Source of the DNA: Anaerolineae bacterium
GTDB taxonomy: Bacteria > Chloroflexota > Anaerolineae > Promineifilales > Promineifilaceae
DNA: 64,000 nt
Assembly: GCA_023954475.1 (NCBI GenBank)
Contig: JAMLHW010000017.1
Location: 43,128 to 107,127, forward strand
Direction: 5' to 3'
A program made the position numbers and the translations under genes. Shown in pieces: positions 36,569-45,714 of this stretch (within the stretch, counting starts at the first letter, position 1; each line of letters starts with the position of its first letter). The notes under the pieces are model-generated. The model was not told where the DNA came from, ran no database searches, and was given only the letters and a program-made list of their open reading frames with translations.

Positions 36569-38071
36569 TCATGCTTGCTGCGTGCGATTGCGCAAGAACG
36601 CAACCAGCAGGCGCACGCCAAAACCTGTACCATACGCCGATTCGTAAGCCTGATCTGTCGTCGTATACGACATATTGGCTATATCGATGTGCGCCCACGG
36701 ATAATCAGTAAATTCCTGCAGGAATACGGCCGATGTACCCAGGCCGTTAAATGCGCCGCCGCTGTTTTTCATGTCGGCAAAAGACGATTTAATGCGCTCC
36801 CGATATTCTTTCCACAACGGGAAACGCCAGACACGTTCATGTGCCGCTGCACCTGCTGCTTCCAGTTGCTGCCAAATGGCATCATCATTGCTGAATACAC
36901 CGGCCGATATGCCGGTTCCCATCGCTCGGCCGATTGTGCCGGTCAATGTCGCCATATCGATGACGAGTTCGGGGTTGTACCGCTGCGCGTAAACGAGGGC
37001 ATCGGCCAAAACGAGTCGGCCTTCGGCATCGGTGCTGATAATTTCGATAGTCGTTCCGTTGGATGCTGTAATGACATCGCCGGGATGATACGCTTTGGCA
37101 TCGGGCATGTTTTCGGCCGAAGCAACAATCGTCACCACACGCAACGGCAATTGTAATTCGGCGATTATTTTGGCCACACCCAGCACAGCCGCAGCAGCAG
37201 CCATATCGCCTTTCATCGCGCCCATGTTCGCACCCGGCTTGATCGTGATGCCGCCACTGTCAAACGTGATGCCCTTGCCGACGAGAATGAGCGGCGGCGT
37301 GTCCAGATGGCTATTGTAATCCAGGACAATAAAGCGTGGCTTTTGCCCTGCCCCTTGCGCGACCGCCAGCAAAGCACCCATCTTGTGTTTGCGCATCCAC
37401 TTGCGTCCACCAACCGTGATGTCGATGTCATATTCGTCCGCGATTTGTTGCGCAATACCGGCCAAATACTGCGGCGAGACGATATTTGCCGGTTGCTTGA
37501 CGAGGTCGCGCGTGAGGATGACGCCATCGGCTATCGCCTGCGCCGTGCGCACACCGTCGCGTATGGCATCCAGCTTGTCGGCAAACAATTCGACAACGGT
37601 AATTGTAGCGATTTCGTGATCTGTTTTCGGCCGACGGAGCGGTTTGGCATAACGATAGAGACCGAGCAACGTGCCTTCTACAGTTGCTTCTGCCGCGGCA
37701 GTGGTATCAATGCCGCCGATTCCAGCGCCGTGGACGATGGTGGCAACGTGTTCAGCCTTGTGCTTGCGGGCTGCTTTGGCTGCATGCGCCGCTGCATTGC
37801 GAATAACGGTGAGATTGAATTCGTCCTGACTGCCCAATCCGACAATGATGACGCGCTGCGCTGCAATAGCGCCGCGCGGATAGAGAACACGTATCTGATT
37901 GGCACTGCCGTCGAGATCGCCGGCAGCGATCAGATCGCTGATTGCACCATCCAGGGCGCGATCAACGGCACCGGTTGCGCCGCCCGGCATCTTCACGCCG
38001 GCAAAAAGGTTGACAATGAGTGTATCGGCCGAAAACGTGGCAATGTTATCTGCCTGTATCTTGACTTCCAT
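36569..38071 (-). CDS. pepA: leucyl aminopeptidase, M17 family
   Basis: 500 residues. It removes N-terminal residues from peptides using two metal ions. Seen: GKGITFDSGG with metal Asp and Lys, KGDMAAAAAV, and the M17 signature STDAEGRL (usual first residue Asn, here Ser). The N-terminal about 160 residues are the usual alpha/beta PepA-N domain. The last 20 residues match VAFLRNRTQQA-type ends. It is cytoplasmic and probably hexameric. The 268 bases between it and the esterase start contain no gene I can support. Confidence 0.94.
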   Translation of the reverse strand: MEVKIQADNIATFSADTLIVNLFAGVKMPGGATGAVDRALDGAISDLIAAGDLDGSANQIRVLYPRGAIAAQRVIIVGLGSQDEFNLTVIRNAAAHAAKAARKHKAEHVATIVHGAGIGGIDTTAAAEATVEGTLLGLYRYAKPLRRPKTDHEIATITVVELFADKLDAIRDGVRTAQAIADGVILTRDLVKQPANIVSPQYLAGIAQQIADEYDIDITVGGRKWMRKHKMGALLAVAQGAGQKPRFIVLDYNSHLDTPPLILVGKGITFDSGGITIKPGANMGAMKGDMAAAAAVLGVAKIIAELQLPLRVVTIVASAENMPDAKAYHPGDVITASNGTTIEIISTDAEGRLVLADALVYAQRYNPELVIDMATLTGTIGRAMGTGISAGVFSNDDAIWQQLEAAGAAAHERVWRFPLWKEYRERIKSSFADMKNSGGAFNGLGTSAVFLQEFTDYPWAHIDIANMSYTTTDQAYESAYGTGFGVRLLVAFLRNRTQQA

Positions 38072-38150
38072 TGTATGCTCCCTACAGATTTAGATAATGG
38101 GGCAAGTTATAACCGATTCAAGACCGGCGTGCTACTTGCATTGTCAATTT

Positions 38151-38159
38151 TGATACAAT
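38151..38159 (+). promoter_or_regulatory. extended -10 element, possible leaderless transcript
   Basis: TGATACAAT is an extended -10 element whose predicted start site (about 38166) coincides with the ATG of the DUF2344 gene. No ribosome binding site precedes that ATG. A -35 is not clear. Confidence 0.45.
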
Positions 38160-38165
38160 TGCGGC

Positions 38166-38846
38166 ATGTCAACCGCAGATTACGTGCAACGATTGCGTAT
38201 TACGTTTCGCAAAGAAGGACCAACCCGCTACATCAGCCACCTCGACCTAGCACGCACCTGGGAACGGGCGCTCAACCGTGCCCAAATGCCGATGGCCTAT
38301 ACGCACGGCTTCAACCGGCGACCCCGGATGCAGTTTGCAGCTGCGCTGCCGCTCGGTGTCACCAGCGCGGCTGAATTGGTCGATATTTTGCTCGTCGAAC
38401 GCATGGGGTTGGAGCAGGCGCAGGTTCAGATAATGCAGCGCATGGCGCCGGGCATCACCGTCACCCATATTGCTGAAATCGGATTGCGGGAACCGTCATT
38501 GCCTGCCAGTATTGTGTCGGCAACGTATCGGGCAACCTTGACGCACGCTCAAGTCGATTTTGAGTCAGTGCAAGCGCGGGTGGCGGCCATAATGGCAGCC
38601 GATGCGTTTATGGTACAGAAGTTTGTGCGCAAACGCGGCAAGTCCAAAGCAAAAACGTATGATTTGCGCGAATTGATCGAGGCGCTGGACACATCATTAT
38701 CGGCCGAAAACATCCCCATCATTACCATGCGCCTCAAGCAGCTCCCGTCAGCCACCGGCCGTCCCGACGAACTGCTACGTGCACTGGAAATCGATCCCTA
38801 CGATGCCTGGATTCACCGTACGGCGCTAGAATTGCGCGAATCATGA
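38166..38846 (+). CDS. DUF2344 (TIGR03936) protein
   Basis: 226 residues. The N-terminal RLRITFRKEGPTRYISHLDLARTWERALNRA and FNRRPRMQFAAALPLGVTS are the hallmarks of the DUF2344/TIGR03936 family, usually linked to a radical SAM protein of the TIGR03960 type. Here no radical SAM gene is adjacent; pepA lies upstream on the other strand. Function of the family is not established; an RNA or ribosome-associated role is often suggested. The ATG lies at the predicted transcription start, so the message may be leaderless. The 268 bases after the stop hold the promoter and operator of the next gene and no other gene I can support. Confidence 0.85.
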   Translation: MSTADYVQRLRITFRKEGPTRYISHLDLARTWERALNRAQMPMAYTHGFNRRPRMQFAAALPLGVTSAAELVDILLVERMGLEQAQVQIMQRMAPGITVTHIAEIGLREPSLPASIVSATYRATLTHAQVDFESVQARVAAIMAADAFMVQKFVRKRGKSKAKTYDLRELIEALDTSLSAENIPIITMRLKQLPSATGRPDELLRALEIDPYDAWIHRTALELRES

Positions 38847-38982
38847 CCTTCGCGCACCGGCGGAGCCCACAAGCTGGCTGAAGAAATCAGGGGCCAGGTC
38901 GATAGACATCCCGTAACCTGCCGGGAAAATCCGATTTCGAACCCAATTGATGTCGAATTTCGTGTAATACACGCCAATTTGC

Positions 38983-39011
38983 TTGACATTTGCCCAGTTT
39001 GGTTGTATTGT
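38983..39011 (+). promoter_or_regulatory. promoter of the small HTH gene
   Basis: TTGACA, 17-base spacer, TATTGT: a near-consensus sigma70 promoter about 100 bases before the HTH gene. An inverted repeat overlaps the predicted start site. Confidence 0.75.
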
Positions 39012-39032
39012 TACAACAGTTGAATTGTTGTA
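39012..39032. promoter_or_regulatory. operator-like inverted repeat at the HTH gene start site
   Basis: TACAACA and TGTTGTA are perfect 7-base arms with a 7-base centre, immediately after the -10 element. A second palindrome, CGTGT-AAT-ACACG, lies just upstream of the -35 (38961-38973). Both would let a dimer block transcription; the HTH protein itself is the obvious candidate. Confidence 0.6.
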
Positions 39033-39114
39033 CTGTCCCGCATTGCTCTTACTGTCTGTCATGTGTGCCGAAACTACTTGAATGCGGTTTTGCGAGTTCA
39101 ACTCAAACGTATCT

Positions 39115-39327
39115 ATGTCGAAAGAAGATTTACTCGAAAATTACGTCGATGTTGACGAAGTCAGCAAACGTTTACAAATTCACCCGGAATCAGTACGCCG
39201 TCTGATTCGGCTGGGAAAACTACCGGCCATTAAATTTGGCAACAAGTGGATCGTAGAAAAATCAACACTGGAACAATACGCCAGTCATTACGATCCGCGA
39301 CCGGGCAATAAAGCGACGTTGTTATAG
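39115..39327 (+). CDS. excisionase-family HTH DNA-binding protein
   Basis: 70 residues from ATG at 39115. The sequence DEVSKRLQIHPESVRRLIRLGKLPAIKFGNKWIVEKSTLEQY is the MerR/excisionase-like helix-turn-helix used by phage excisionases and small regulators. There are no recombinase or phage genes nearby, so it is probably a stand-alone regulator. Its strong promoter and the inverted repeat on the start site suggest autoregulation. An upstream in-frame ATG would add 11 residues of poor quality. The 186 bases before ftsZ hold no gene that I recognise. Confidence 0.8.
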   Translation: MSKEDLLENYVDVDEVSKRLQIHPESVRRLIRLGKLPAIKFGNKWIVEKSTLEQYASHYDPRPGNKATLL

Positions 39328-39513
39328 AGTTCAGAATATTGTCTGACTAGAATCATGGCAGACAAGGACGAAACGGACTGAACTCTCGGCACTTTGATGA
39401 TGTTTATATTTTGAACGTTTGAGCAATTGGGCGTCATAGGGTGACAATTTACCCGAAATTCGTCAGATTGCCGTTCAGCCATCAAACAGACTATTTTATT
39501 GAGAGAGAATATT

Positions 39514-40656
39514 ATGCAAAACAGGTCAGAATTGGAGAATTTCGCCCGTATTCGTGTGGTCGGCATTGGTGGTGGTGGTAGCAATGCTGTCAACCGCATG
39601 ATTCAGGCCGGTGTTGGCGGCGTTGATTTTATCGCAGTCAATACCGATTCACAGGCGCTTTTGCTTTCGGATGCGCCGATTCGGGTGCAGGTCGGTGAAA
39701 AACTAACACGCGGTCTCGGTTCCGGCGGCGATCCGATAAAAGGCAGCAAAGCGGCAGAAGAGTCAATCGATGATCTCGATGAGGTGCTCACTGGGTCGGA
39801 CATGGTATTTGTTACGGCCGGCATGGGTGGTGGCACCGGCACCGGTGCGGCACCTGTCATCGCGCGTGTCGCCAGAGAATCTGGTGCACTAACGATTGGC
39901 GTCGTCACGCGTCCGTTCACATTTGAAGGCAGTCGTCGCTCGAAATCGGCCGAAGCCGGCATCGAGCAACTGCGCGAACATGTCGATACACTGATTGTCA
40001 TTCCCAACGACCGTTTGCTGGAACTGGCCGACAAACGCATGTCTCTGACCGACTCATTTGCGATGGCCGACGATGTTCTCCGCCAGGGCATCCAGGGCAT
40101 CAGTGAATTGATCACCGTTCCCGGTTTGATCAATCTCGACTTCGCGGACGTCCGCGCTATCATGGCCGACAGTGGGGCAGCACTAATGGCCATTGGTGAA
40201 GGCAAAGGCGAAGACCGCGCCCGTGTTGCCGCCGAGCAGGCAATCAATTCACGCTTACTCGACGTCACAATCGATGGCGCACGCGGCATTTTGTTCAACG
40301 TTACCGGTGGCCCCGACTTGAGTCTCTTTGAAGTCAATCAGGCAGCCGCCATCATACGCGAAACCACCCACCCCGATGCAAATCTCATTTTTGGTGCCGT
40401 TATCGACGAGAAAATGGGCGACAATATTCGTATCACCGTGATTGCAACAGGATTCGATCAACAACAGATCCGGCGACAACCGTTGTCACGTCCTGTACCG
40501 ACCACGACTACATCGTCCGCATCCCGCTCATCGACGACTCGCACCGAACCTTCCGCTCCCGCCAAAAGCGAAGGTACGTCAGAGAGCAAGCGGCGAGAAG
40601 AAGAGCGTGTCTCGGTAAACAACCTGGACATTCCAGCTTTTTTGCGTCGCCGTTGA
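39514..40656 (+). CDS. ftsZ: cell division protein FtsZ
   Basis: 380 residues from ATG at 39514, preferred over a TTG five codons earlier. The tubulin-like GTPase forms the division ring. Seen: [14 protein letters not shown], the tubulin signature [31 protein letters not shown], and the conserved C-terminal peptide DIPAFLRRR that binds FtsA or SepF-like partners. A Ser/Thr-rich linker of about 60 residues precedes that tail. The gene is alone, not in a dcw cluster, and ends in a terminator. Confidence 0.97.
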   Translation: MQNRSELENFARIRVVGIGGGGSNAVNRMIQAGVGGVDFIAVNTDSQALLLSDAPIRVQVGEKLTRGLGSGGDPIKGSKAAEESIDDLDEVLTGSDMVFVTAGMGGGTGTGAAPVIARVARESGALTIGVVTRPFTFEGSRRSKSAEAGIEQLREHVDTLIVIPNDRLLELADKRMSLTDSFAMADDVLRQGIQGISELITVPGLINLDFADVRAIMADSGAALMAIGEGKGEDRARVAAEQAINSRLLDVTIDGARGILFNVTGGPDLSLFEVNQAAAIIRETTHPDANLIFGAVIDEKMGDNIRITVIATGFDQQQIRRQPLSRPVPTTTTSSASRSSTTRTEPSAPAKSEGTSESKRREEERVSVNNLDIPAFLRRR

Positions 40657-40716
40657 TCTAACTGGGCTACAAGTCACTGTGTGACACATCGCCCGCCGCC
40701 GTCCCCCCTTCGAAAC

Positions 40717-40744
40717 CCCTCCGTTGCTTGCAACGGGGGGTTTT
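40717..40744 (+). terminator. rho-independent terminator of ftsZ
   Basis: CCCTCCGTTG pairs with CAACGGGGGG (10 bp, one G-U, CTTG loop) followed by TTTTCTCTTT. Confidence 0.88.
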
Positions 40745-40811
40745 CTCTTTGTCAAACCTGTGACAATGCTTGTTGATTTGATACCGAAACAAGCTGCTAT
40801 CCGACCACCTG

Positions 40812-41537
40812 ATGTTATCTCTCGATAAGCAAAACGAATTGCGTGAGCGTTACCGTGCTGAGAATCCTGGTTGGCAGCCGGCAACCGAACTTTTCGCCGC
40901 GTCTGTCCACCAACGATTGCAGGAGCAGAGCGTTGTGCTGGACATCGGCTGTGGTCGCGGCGGTCTGGTTGAGCAACTCGGCCATCCATTGACGCATATG
41001 GTTGGCATCGATCCTGATTGGGCATCATTGGCAGAGCACAGGCTGGCGATGCCACGTGTTGTGGGGTTGAGCGCGACGATCCCGTTGCCGGCGGCCACTG
41101 TGGATGTGGCATATGCGAGTTGGGTGCTGGAGCATTTGCCGCAGCCAATCCGTGATTTGGGCGAAATTGCACGGGTTTTGCGACCGGGTGGTGTATTTGT
41201 ATTTATCACGCCGAATGCGCGGCATCCACTCATTCGGCTGAATCGCGTCTTCGGCCGAATCACCACCATCCAACACCGTCTCGTCGCAGCGCTGTACGGG
41301 CGGGCTGAAGTTGATACATTTCCCGTGAGCTATTACGCCAACACGGTCAGCGATCTTTATCATCTGGCACACCGTGCAGGATTGCGCGTCGTGGCACTGG
41401 AAGCGGTTGCTGATCCGACTTATCTGGCATTCAATGAGCCGTTGTTTCGCCTGATGTGCCGGGTGGAGCGGTGGATTTCGGCCGAAAATCGGCTTCATCT
41501 CGTCGGTATCCTGCAAAAACCAGTACTACAGGACTAG
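40812..41537 (+). CDS. class I SAM-dependent methyltransferase
   Basis: 241 residues. SAM-binding motif VLDIGCGRGGLVEQL (about 40-54), then post-I GIDPDW, and motif ASWVLEHLPQPIRDLGEIARVLRPGGVFVFITPN. This is a methyltransferase-11 type fold. The C-terminal half (YYANTVSDLYHLAHRAGL) is not diagnostic. Substrate is unknown. Start at ATG 40812; no strong ribosome binding site. It lies between ftsZ and an FHA-domain gene without overlap, so cotranscription is uncertain. Confidence 0.85.
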   Translation: MLSLDKQNELRERYRAENPGWQPATELFAASVHQRLQEQSVVLDIGCGRGGLVEQLGHPLTHMVGIDPDWASLAEHRLAMPRVVGLSATIPLPAATVDVAYASWVLEHLPQPIRDLGEIARVLRPGGVFVFITPNARHPLIRLNRVFGRITTIQHRLVAALYGRAEVDTFPVSYYANTVSDLYHLAHRAGLRVVALEAVADPTYLAFNEPLFRLMCRVERWISAENRLHLVGILQKPVLQD

Positions 41538-41630
41538 TCTGCATGTGCTGTAAATTGACAAAGCTGTACCGAGTCCATATACTGCTAGCGATCACAGGTA
41601 GTTCACGTATTTATTGTTGCGGGGTGTAGA

Positions 41631-42377
41631 ATGGAGCAAAAAGGGGCCAGAGTCGTCGTCCGGCTCGGTTCACAACCTGAAGAAATCCACGCGCTACGGC
41701 AAACGACATCGGTAGGCCGTGACTCGGGCAATGATATCGTCATCGCCGATTATGAAGTCTCGCGCCGACACGCCCGCTTCCTCTACAAAGAAGACCATTA
41801 TTTCATCGAAGACCTGGGCAGCACGAATGGCACGTTTGTCAACGGGTTTCGGCTAAACGGACCGGCGCAACTGTATCACGGCGACACGATTGAACTGGGC
41901 CAGTCTGTACGCATGGTGTTTCTGTGTGAGTTGGATGCCGTGGACGAAAACACACCGGTCACGCCGATCCCAGCCGTTGTCGCGCCGACAGGCCCTACCG
42001 TGGAACCGGTCGCAGCGGCGGCTGTAACCGCAGTAGAGGTTGAGTCTGTGCCGGCAGCACCTCCCCCACAATCCCAACCTGAAGCGCTGGACATACCGGA
42101 ATTTGTCGGAGATGATTCGGCCGAATACTTTATCCCCGACGACGAACCGAATCCATTGGTCGCACCCACGTCGTCGTCAACCAAGCCTGGGGGTTGTTGG
42201 CGCTACCTGGTCGGATGCGGGTGCTTACTGTTACTTGTGCTGGTTGGCGCTGTGCTCACCGTTTGGCTGCTCGACGCGCTGGCACCTGATTTTCTCTACT
42301 GCGGACCGTTGCGCGGTTTATGGGACACACTCAATCCGGCGCTAAACCTGTTTGGCTACGAAAATATCTGCCCGTAG
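41631..42377 (+). CDS. FHA-domain membrane-tethered protein
   Basis: 248 residues. N-terminal FHA domain (about 25-90): SVGRDSGNDIVIAD, then SRRHARF and GSTNGTFVNG, the residues that bind phosphothreonine peptides. A Pro/Glu-rich linker with SAEYFIPDDE follows. The C-terminus has Cys-rich and hydrophobic segments (WRYLVGCGCLLLLVLVGAVL, then a second stretch), so it is probably anchored with the FHA domain in the cytoplasm. It would act as a reader in Ser/Thr kinase signalling; no kinase gene is adjacent. Confidence 0.88.
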   Translation: MEQKGARVVVRLGSQPEEIHALRQTTSVGRDSGNDIVIADYEVSRRHARFLYKEDHYFIEDLGSTNGTFVNGFRLNGPAQLYHGDTIELGQSVRMVFLCELDAVDENTPVTPIPAVVAPTGPTVEPVAAAAVTAVEVESVPAAPPPQSQPEALDIPEFVGDDSAEYFIPDDEPNPLVAPTSSSTKPGGCWRYLVGCGCLLLLVLVGAVLTVWLLDALAPDFLYCGPLRGLWDTLNPALNLFGYENICP

Positions 42378-42416
42378 CTCAAAGCTGACAGCTGATAGCC
42401 AAAACACAGCCTACAG

Positions 42417-44132
42417 CTATTCGTCCCACACCTTTTTCAATCGCTTTTTGAGCGCTTTGCGCTGCTTTTGATAGTCGTTGCGACTGATGTCACCGCGGGT
42501 ATATGTGTCGTCGAGGTTGGCAATTTGCTGCACGTACCCGTCACGCGTGGTCGCGGCAGGTTGTTTTTGCCAACGCTGTACCATTACAATGGCAATGGCG
42601 ACAGCCACGAGTAGCATGCCGATGCCAAAGATCAATTCGGCCGAATTGTTGCGTACTTGTGCCTGTCCGCCGGTTGCCGCATTGTTCACCGTACGTGGAC
42701 GACCATCCAAAGCCACTGCCAACGTGCCGTCTTGCACTTGCCCGGTATAACCGAGAAACGGCGTTTCCTGCACAAATTGGCGGCCTTCCGCCACCCAATT
42801 GGCATCCTCAACCGCCTCTACGCCATTATCCGGGACAAATAGCGACACGCCGCTAACCGGATATGTGACCGGATGGCTCAGCGTGACGCCATTGTCATAC
42901 GGCAATTCGTAACTCACAAGCAATCCACCGGAAAAGTTGCCGGGATAGAGCGGTTGCGTATCCGCCCAACTCGTTTCATTGTGGATGATGTCCTGTGCAG
43001 GCACAAATTCACTCCCAAAGCTGCGTGCCAATTCGACATTTTCAGCACCGTCAGGTAACTGAATCTCAACTGTACCTTGCGCCGTATCACCTTGCGCGCC
43101 GACAAAAACAGCGTCACCATTGTTGCCAAACAGATAAAATTCACTGACACGCATCACATCGTCAGCTAGAAATTCGATAAACATGCGCAATTCGTCAATG
43201 ACGACAACACTGGGGTCGCTGGTCGTGTTGAAGACTGTAAACGGCTGGTTTTGCTCTGGTTGGGCAGCGCTGAGGCGAATGAAGTCACTATTGTAGGGAA
43301 CGCCATTATACTCGACGGTAACGATGTAAATGTGATTGGGATCGACATTGCTGAGCTCAAAACGATACCCGTCTGCACCAATATCGGTGCTAAAACTCTG
43401 CACTAAATCAAACTGATCAAAGATGCGCAAATCAGCCTCTCCCGAAGTGATCAGCTCGCCGGTTGTCCCGTTGATTACGGTGCCGGCGATCAGCGCACTT
43501 TCCAATGGCGCATTGAGCAACGCGGGATCGACGTGGATATAGCTGGCGGTGCGCCCAAAATTGACCACATCGCGCAACTCTGCATCACTCAAACCGGTAT
43601 CGAGTAGCTGATCGACGATCATCTGGTTGGAGACGTTGGCCCAGTCGATGTCGGCCAGCCGGTCACTCAAATTGTTGTCACTGACCAGTTGTTCTCCGTT
43701 GGCCAATGATTCGGCCGAAACACTCAAACTGTACAGCGCCGCAATCACATCCCACGTATCTTGCACACTCAACGGGTTGCTGCTGGCGGAGCCAAACGGC
43801 GGCATACCTGATTGCAGGATACCCGTTTGGATTGTCGTGAACATTTGCGACGGGACTGCGGTGTATTGAAAACCGGCGGTGCCAATCGGCTTGGGTGGCA
43901 CGGGCAGTTGCGCTGCCAATTCGCCGTCACCAAGACCCTGTGGACCATGACAGGTAGCACAGCGTGTCTCAAATGTCGTCAATCCGGCAAAACCGTCTCC
44001 GGGCTGCGGCGGCTGCAACGGATCTTGCGCCGATACTGTGCGTGAAGCAAGTGAAACAGCGACGACGATGAGCAGGATGGGGATTAAAATGCGGACAGAT
44101 TTGTTGAAAAACGAAACGGAACGTAATGGCAT
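42417..44132 (-). CDS. membrane-anchored c-type cytochrome domain protein
   Basis: 571 residues. Signal peptide (about 14-35), one heme c site CATCH (Cys58, Cys61, His62) with a plausible distal Met110 (SGMPPFG). Most of the protein (about 190-500) is beta-rich, without further CXXCH. Near the C-terminus lie a membrane helix (LIFGIGMLLVAVAIAIVM) and a Lys-rich cytoplasmic tail. It is the last gene of the ccm run, 9 bases after the ccmI-like gene, so it is presumably a substrate or partner of that system. Electron donor and acceptor are unknown. Confidence 0.85.
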   Translation of the reverse strand: MPLRSVSFFNKSVRILIPILLIVVAVSLASRTVSAQDPLQPPQPGDGFAGLTTFETRCATCHGPQGLGDGELAAQLPVPPKPIGTAGFQYTAVPSQMFTTIQTGILQSGMPPFGSASSNPLSVQDTWDVIAALYSLSVSAESLANGEQLVSDNNLSDRLADIDWANVSNQMIVDQLLDTGLSDAELRDVVNFGRTASYIHVDPALLNAPLESALIAGTVINGTTGELITSGEADLRIFDQFDLVQSFSTDIGADGYRFELSNVDPNHIYIVTVEYNGVPYNSDFIRLSAAQPEQNQPFTVFNTTSDPSVVVIDELRMFIEFLADDVMRVSEFYLFGNNGDAVFVGAQGDTAQGTVEIQLPDGAENVELARSFGSEFVPAQDIIHNETSWADTQPLYPGNFSGGLLVSYELPYDNGVTLSHPVTYPVSGVSLFVPDNGVEAVEDANWVAEGRQFVQETPFLGYTGQVQDGTLAVALDGRPRTVNNAATGGQAQVRNNSAELIFGIGMLLVAVAIAIVMVQRWQKQPAATTRDGYVQQIANLDDTYTRGDISRNDYQKQRKALKKRLKKVWDE

Positions 44133-44141
44133 GAATGGTTG

Positions 44142-44510
44142 CTACACTGGTGTTTTGGTCTTGCGGCGGCGGGCAACGGCGGCTTCGATCTGCTCGTCAA
44201 TATCGGAAGCAGTTGCAGGGGTCGATTCGGCCGAATCCATTGCATCGATTTGACGCAATACGTCTGCCGCCTGCTGCACGAGATCGGCACGATGCTCGTT
44301 GTATTCTTCATCCGGCAACTTACCGGTATCGTGGTCAAACTCAAGCGCCCGAATCTGCTCCATTAGCGCTTCCTTTTGCGTGAGCAAATCATCATATGGT
44401 GTCGGCAAGAGATCGCTTTCCGACACATCCGGTTTGAAAAACGGACGCATGATGTAAACTGCTGCAAGAAGCAATACGGCGAGGGCGGCAAAGATAGATC
44501 CGAGTGACAT
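44142..44510 (-). CDS. CcmI-like membrane protein of the cytochrome c maturation cluster
   Basis: 122 residues from ATG at 44510. Residues about 1-20 are one membrane helix (MSLGSIFAALAVLLLAAVYIM), then a coiled-coil-prone soluble part (QKEALMEQIRALEFDHDTGKLPDEEYNEHRADL). This is the pattern of the CcmI/CycH N-terminus, which helps present apocytochrome. The longer upstream frame runs through a 26-base tandem repeat and is not used. Similarity is by layout, so call is tentative. Neighbours are ccmG upstream and a cytochrome c downstream. Confidence 0.65.
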   Translation of the reverse strand: MSLGSIFAALAVLLLAAVYIMRPFFKPDVSESDLLPTPYDDLLTQKEALMEQIRALEFDHDTGKLPDEEYNEHRADLVQQAADVLRQIDAMDSAESTPATASDIDEQIEAAVARRRKTKTPV

Positions 44511-44548
44511 AAGTAATTGGTTGCTGATTGCCGGACTATTGGTTAGTG

Positions 44549-44602
44549 ATCGCGTGAAGGCTAGTCCGACAATAATCGCGTGAAGGCTAGTCCGACAATA
44601 AT
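44549..44602. repeat. 26-bp exact tandem duplication
   Basis: A 26-base unit beginning ATCGCGTGAAGGCTAG is present twice in tandem, 44549-44574 and 44575-44600. It lies in the leader of the ccmI-like gene. Both copies are identical, so the duplication is recent or maintained. Confidence 0.95.
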
Positions 44603-44620
44603 GGAAGACCATAAACGTGG

Positions 44621-45214
44621 TTAACTATTTAGAATTTCCTGCAAAATACTGTTTAGCTGACTGGTTGTCAACGGGCCTGGCTGAACATAGGCGATAGTAC
44701 CGTCTTTGTCAATGAAAAACGTCTCCGGTACACCGGTAATGCGGTATTTGTCAGACGCGTCGAGACGCAGGTCAGGCGCGTTGGGATATGTGATTCCAAA
44801 ACGCTCCATAAAATCAAGCGCATCTGAGTCAATGTCGGAGTAGGCAATGCCGAGCAGAACGACATCGTCGTCTCTCCACGCTTGCCACCCGTTTTCGAGC
44901 ACACCGGCTTCATCTTCGCACGGGCCACACCACGATGCCCAAAAATTGAGTACGACGATTTTGCCTTCCAAATCGGATAAATTGGCAGCCTGATAATCTT
45001 CCCATTCGTACCCATCGAAAAACGTCATGGCGAAGTCGGGGGCTTGCTTGCCCACTTCGGGGCGCGTTTCATTGGCGTTGAGCAGGCCGTAACCGAGGAA
45101 GAGGATCAGGGCGGCAACACCAGCCCAAACGACATAGACCCACCATTTGCGGCGAGGTTTGATTTCGGCCGATTCGGCTTCATTCAGTTCAAGTTGTTCA
45201 GGTAACTCACTCAT
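44621..45214 (-). CDS. thiol-disulfide oxidoreductase CcmG/TlpA family
   Basis: 197 residues from ATG at 45214. One N-terminal membrane helix (about 26-44) anchors a thioredoxin-fold domain outside the membrane with the active site WCGPC (Cys96, Cys99) and the cis-proline region GVPETFFIDKDG. It reduces apocytochrome or CcmH thiols before heme attachment. Its start overlaps the end of ccmH by 8 bases, so translation is coupled. Order ccmF-ccmH-ccmG matches a cytochrome c biogenesis operon. Confidence 0.9.
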   Translation of the reverse strand: MSELPEQLELNEAESAEIKPRRKWWVYVVWAGVAALILFLGYGLLNANETRPEVGKQAPDFAMTFFDGYEWEDYQAANLSDLEGKIVVLNFWASWCGPCEDEAGVLENGWQAWRDDDVVLLGIAYSDIDSDALDFMERFGITYPNAPDLRLDASDKYRITGVPETFFIDKDGTIAYVQPGPLTTSQLNSILQEILNS

Positions 45215-45692
45215 TGTCTCGTAATTCATCCTCAATTCGCGCTACATAATCATCCTGGGGAGGCGGCGCAGTTGGGTTGCCGGATGCCGAAGAAACAACC
45301 GGCGCAGGATCACTTTTACCGGCTTGCAGTTGACGCAAATACCGCGCAAACCAGATTCCGCCAAATAGCACCAATGCTACCGGCAATAACCAGAGTATCC
45401 AATTGATACCCTCACGCGGCGGTTCTGCCAACACACGATCCCCATAACGACGTTGGAAATTGTCCTTAATCTCCTGTTCTGTAGCGCCTTGCTCGAGCTG
45501 TAACCGAATCTCCGCCCGCCAATCCTGACACGCCTTTGTGCCGCATTGATCCAGTGGTTCGTTCTCACACACAGGACAAAACAGTTGTTTGGCTATGGCA
45601 TTGACATCGTCTGCCGTCACCTCACCCTGCGCCGACGCAGTTCCGACGAGTAGATACAACAGCAATATCAAAATAAACGCGCTGAATCTCAT
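45207..45692 (-). CDS. cytochrome c maturation protein CcmH/CycL
   Basis: 161 residues from ATG at 45692. Signal peptide, then the hallmark LFCPVCEN (Cys39, Cys42) and CGTKACQDWRAEIRLQLEQG. A C-terminal membrane helix (WILWLLPVALVLFGGIWF) and short tail follow. CcmH holds the heme-binding CXXCH peptide of apocytochromes in reduced form. The gene is 22 bases after the ccmF stop and overlaps ccmG. Confidence 0.92.
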   Translation of the reverse strand: MRFSAFILILLLYLLVGTASAQGEVTADDVNAIAKQLFCPVCENEPLDQCGTKACQDWRAEIRLQLEQGATEQEIKDNFQRRYGDRVLAEPPREGINWILWLLPVALVLFGGIWFARYLRQLQAGKSDPAPVVSSASGNPTAPPPQDDYVARIEDELRDNE

Positions 45693-45714
45693 CTTTCTGC
45701 CTTCGTACTTCATC

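Noticed and set aside
38841..39101. 86-residue minus-strand frame downstream of the DUF2344 gene
   Set aside because: It reads somewhat protein-like near its end, but it crosses the HTH gene promoter and operator. No family or ribosome binding site was found, so I leave it as non-coding.
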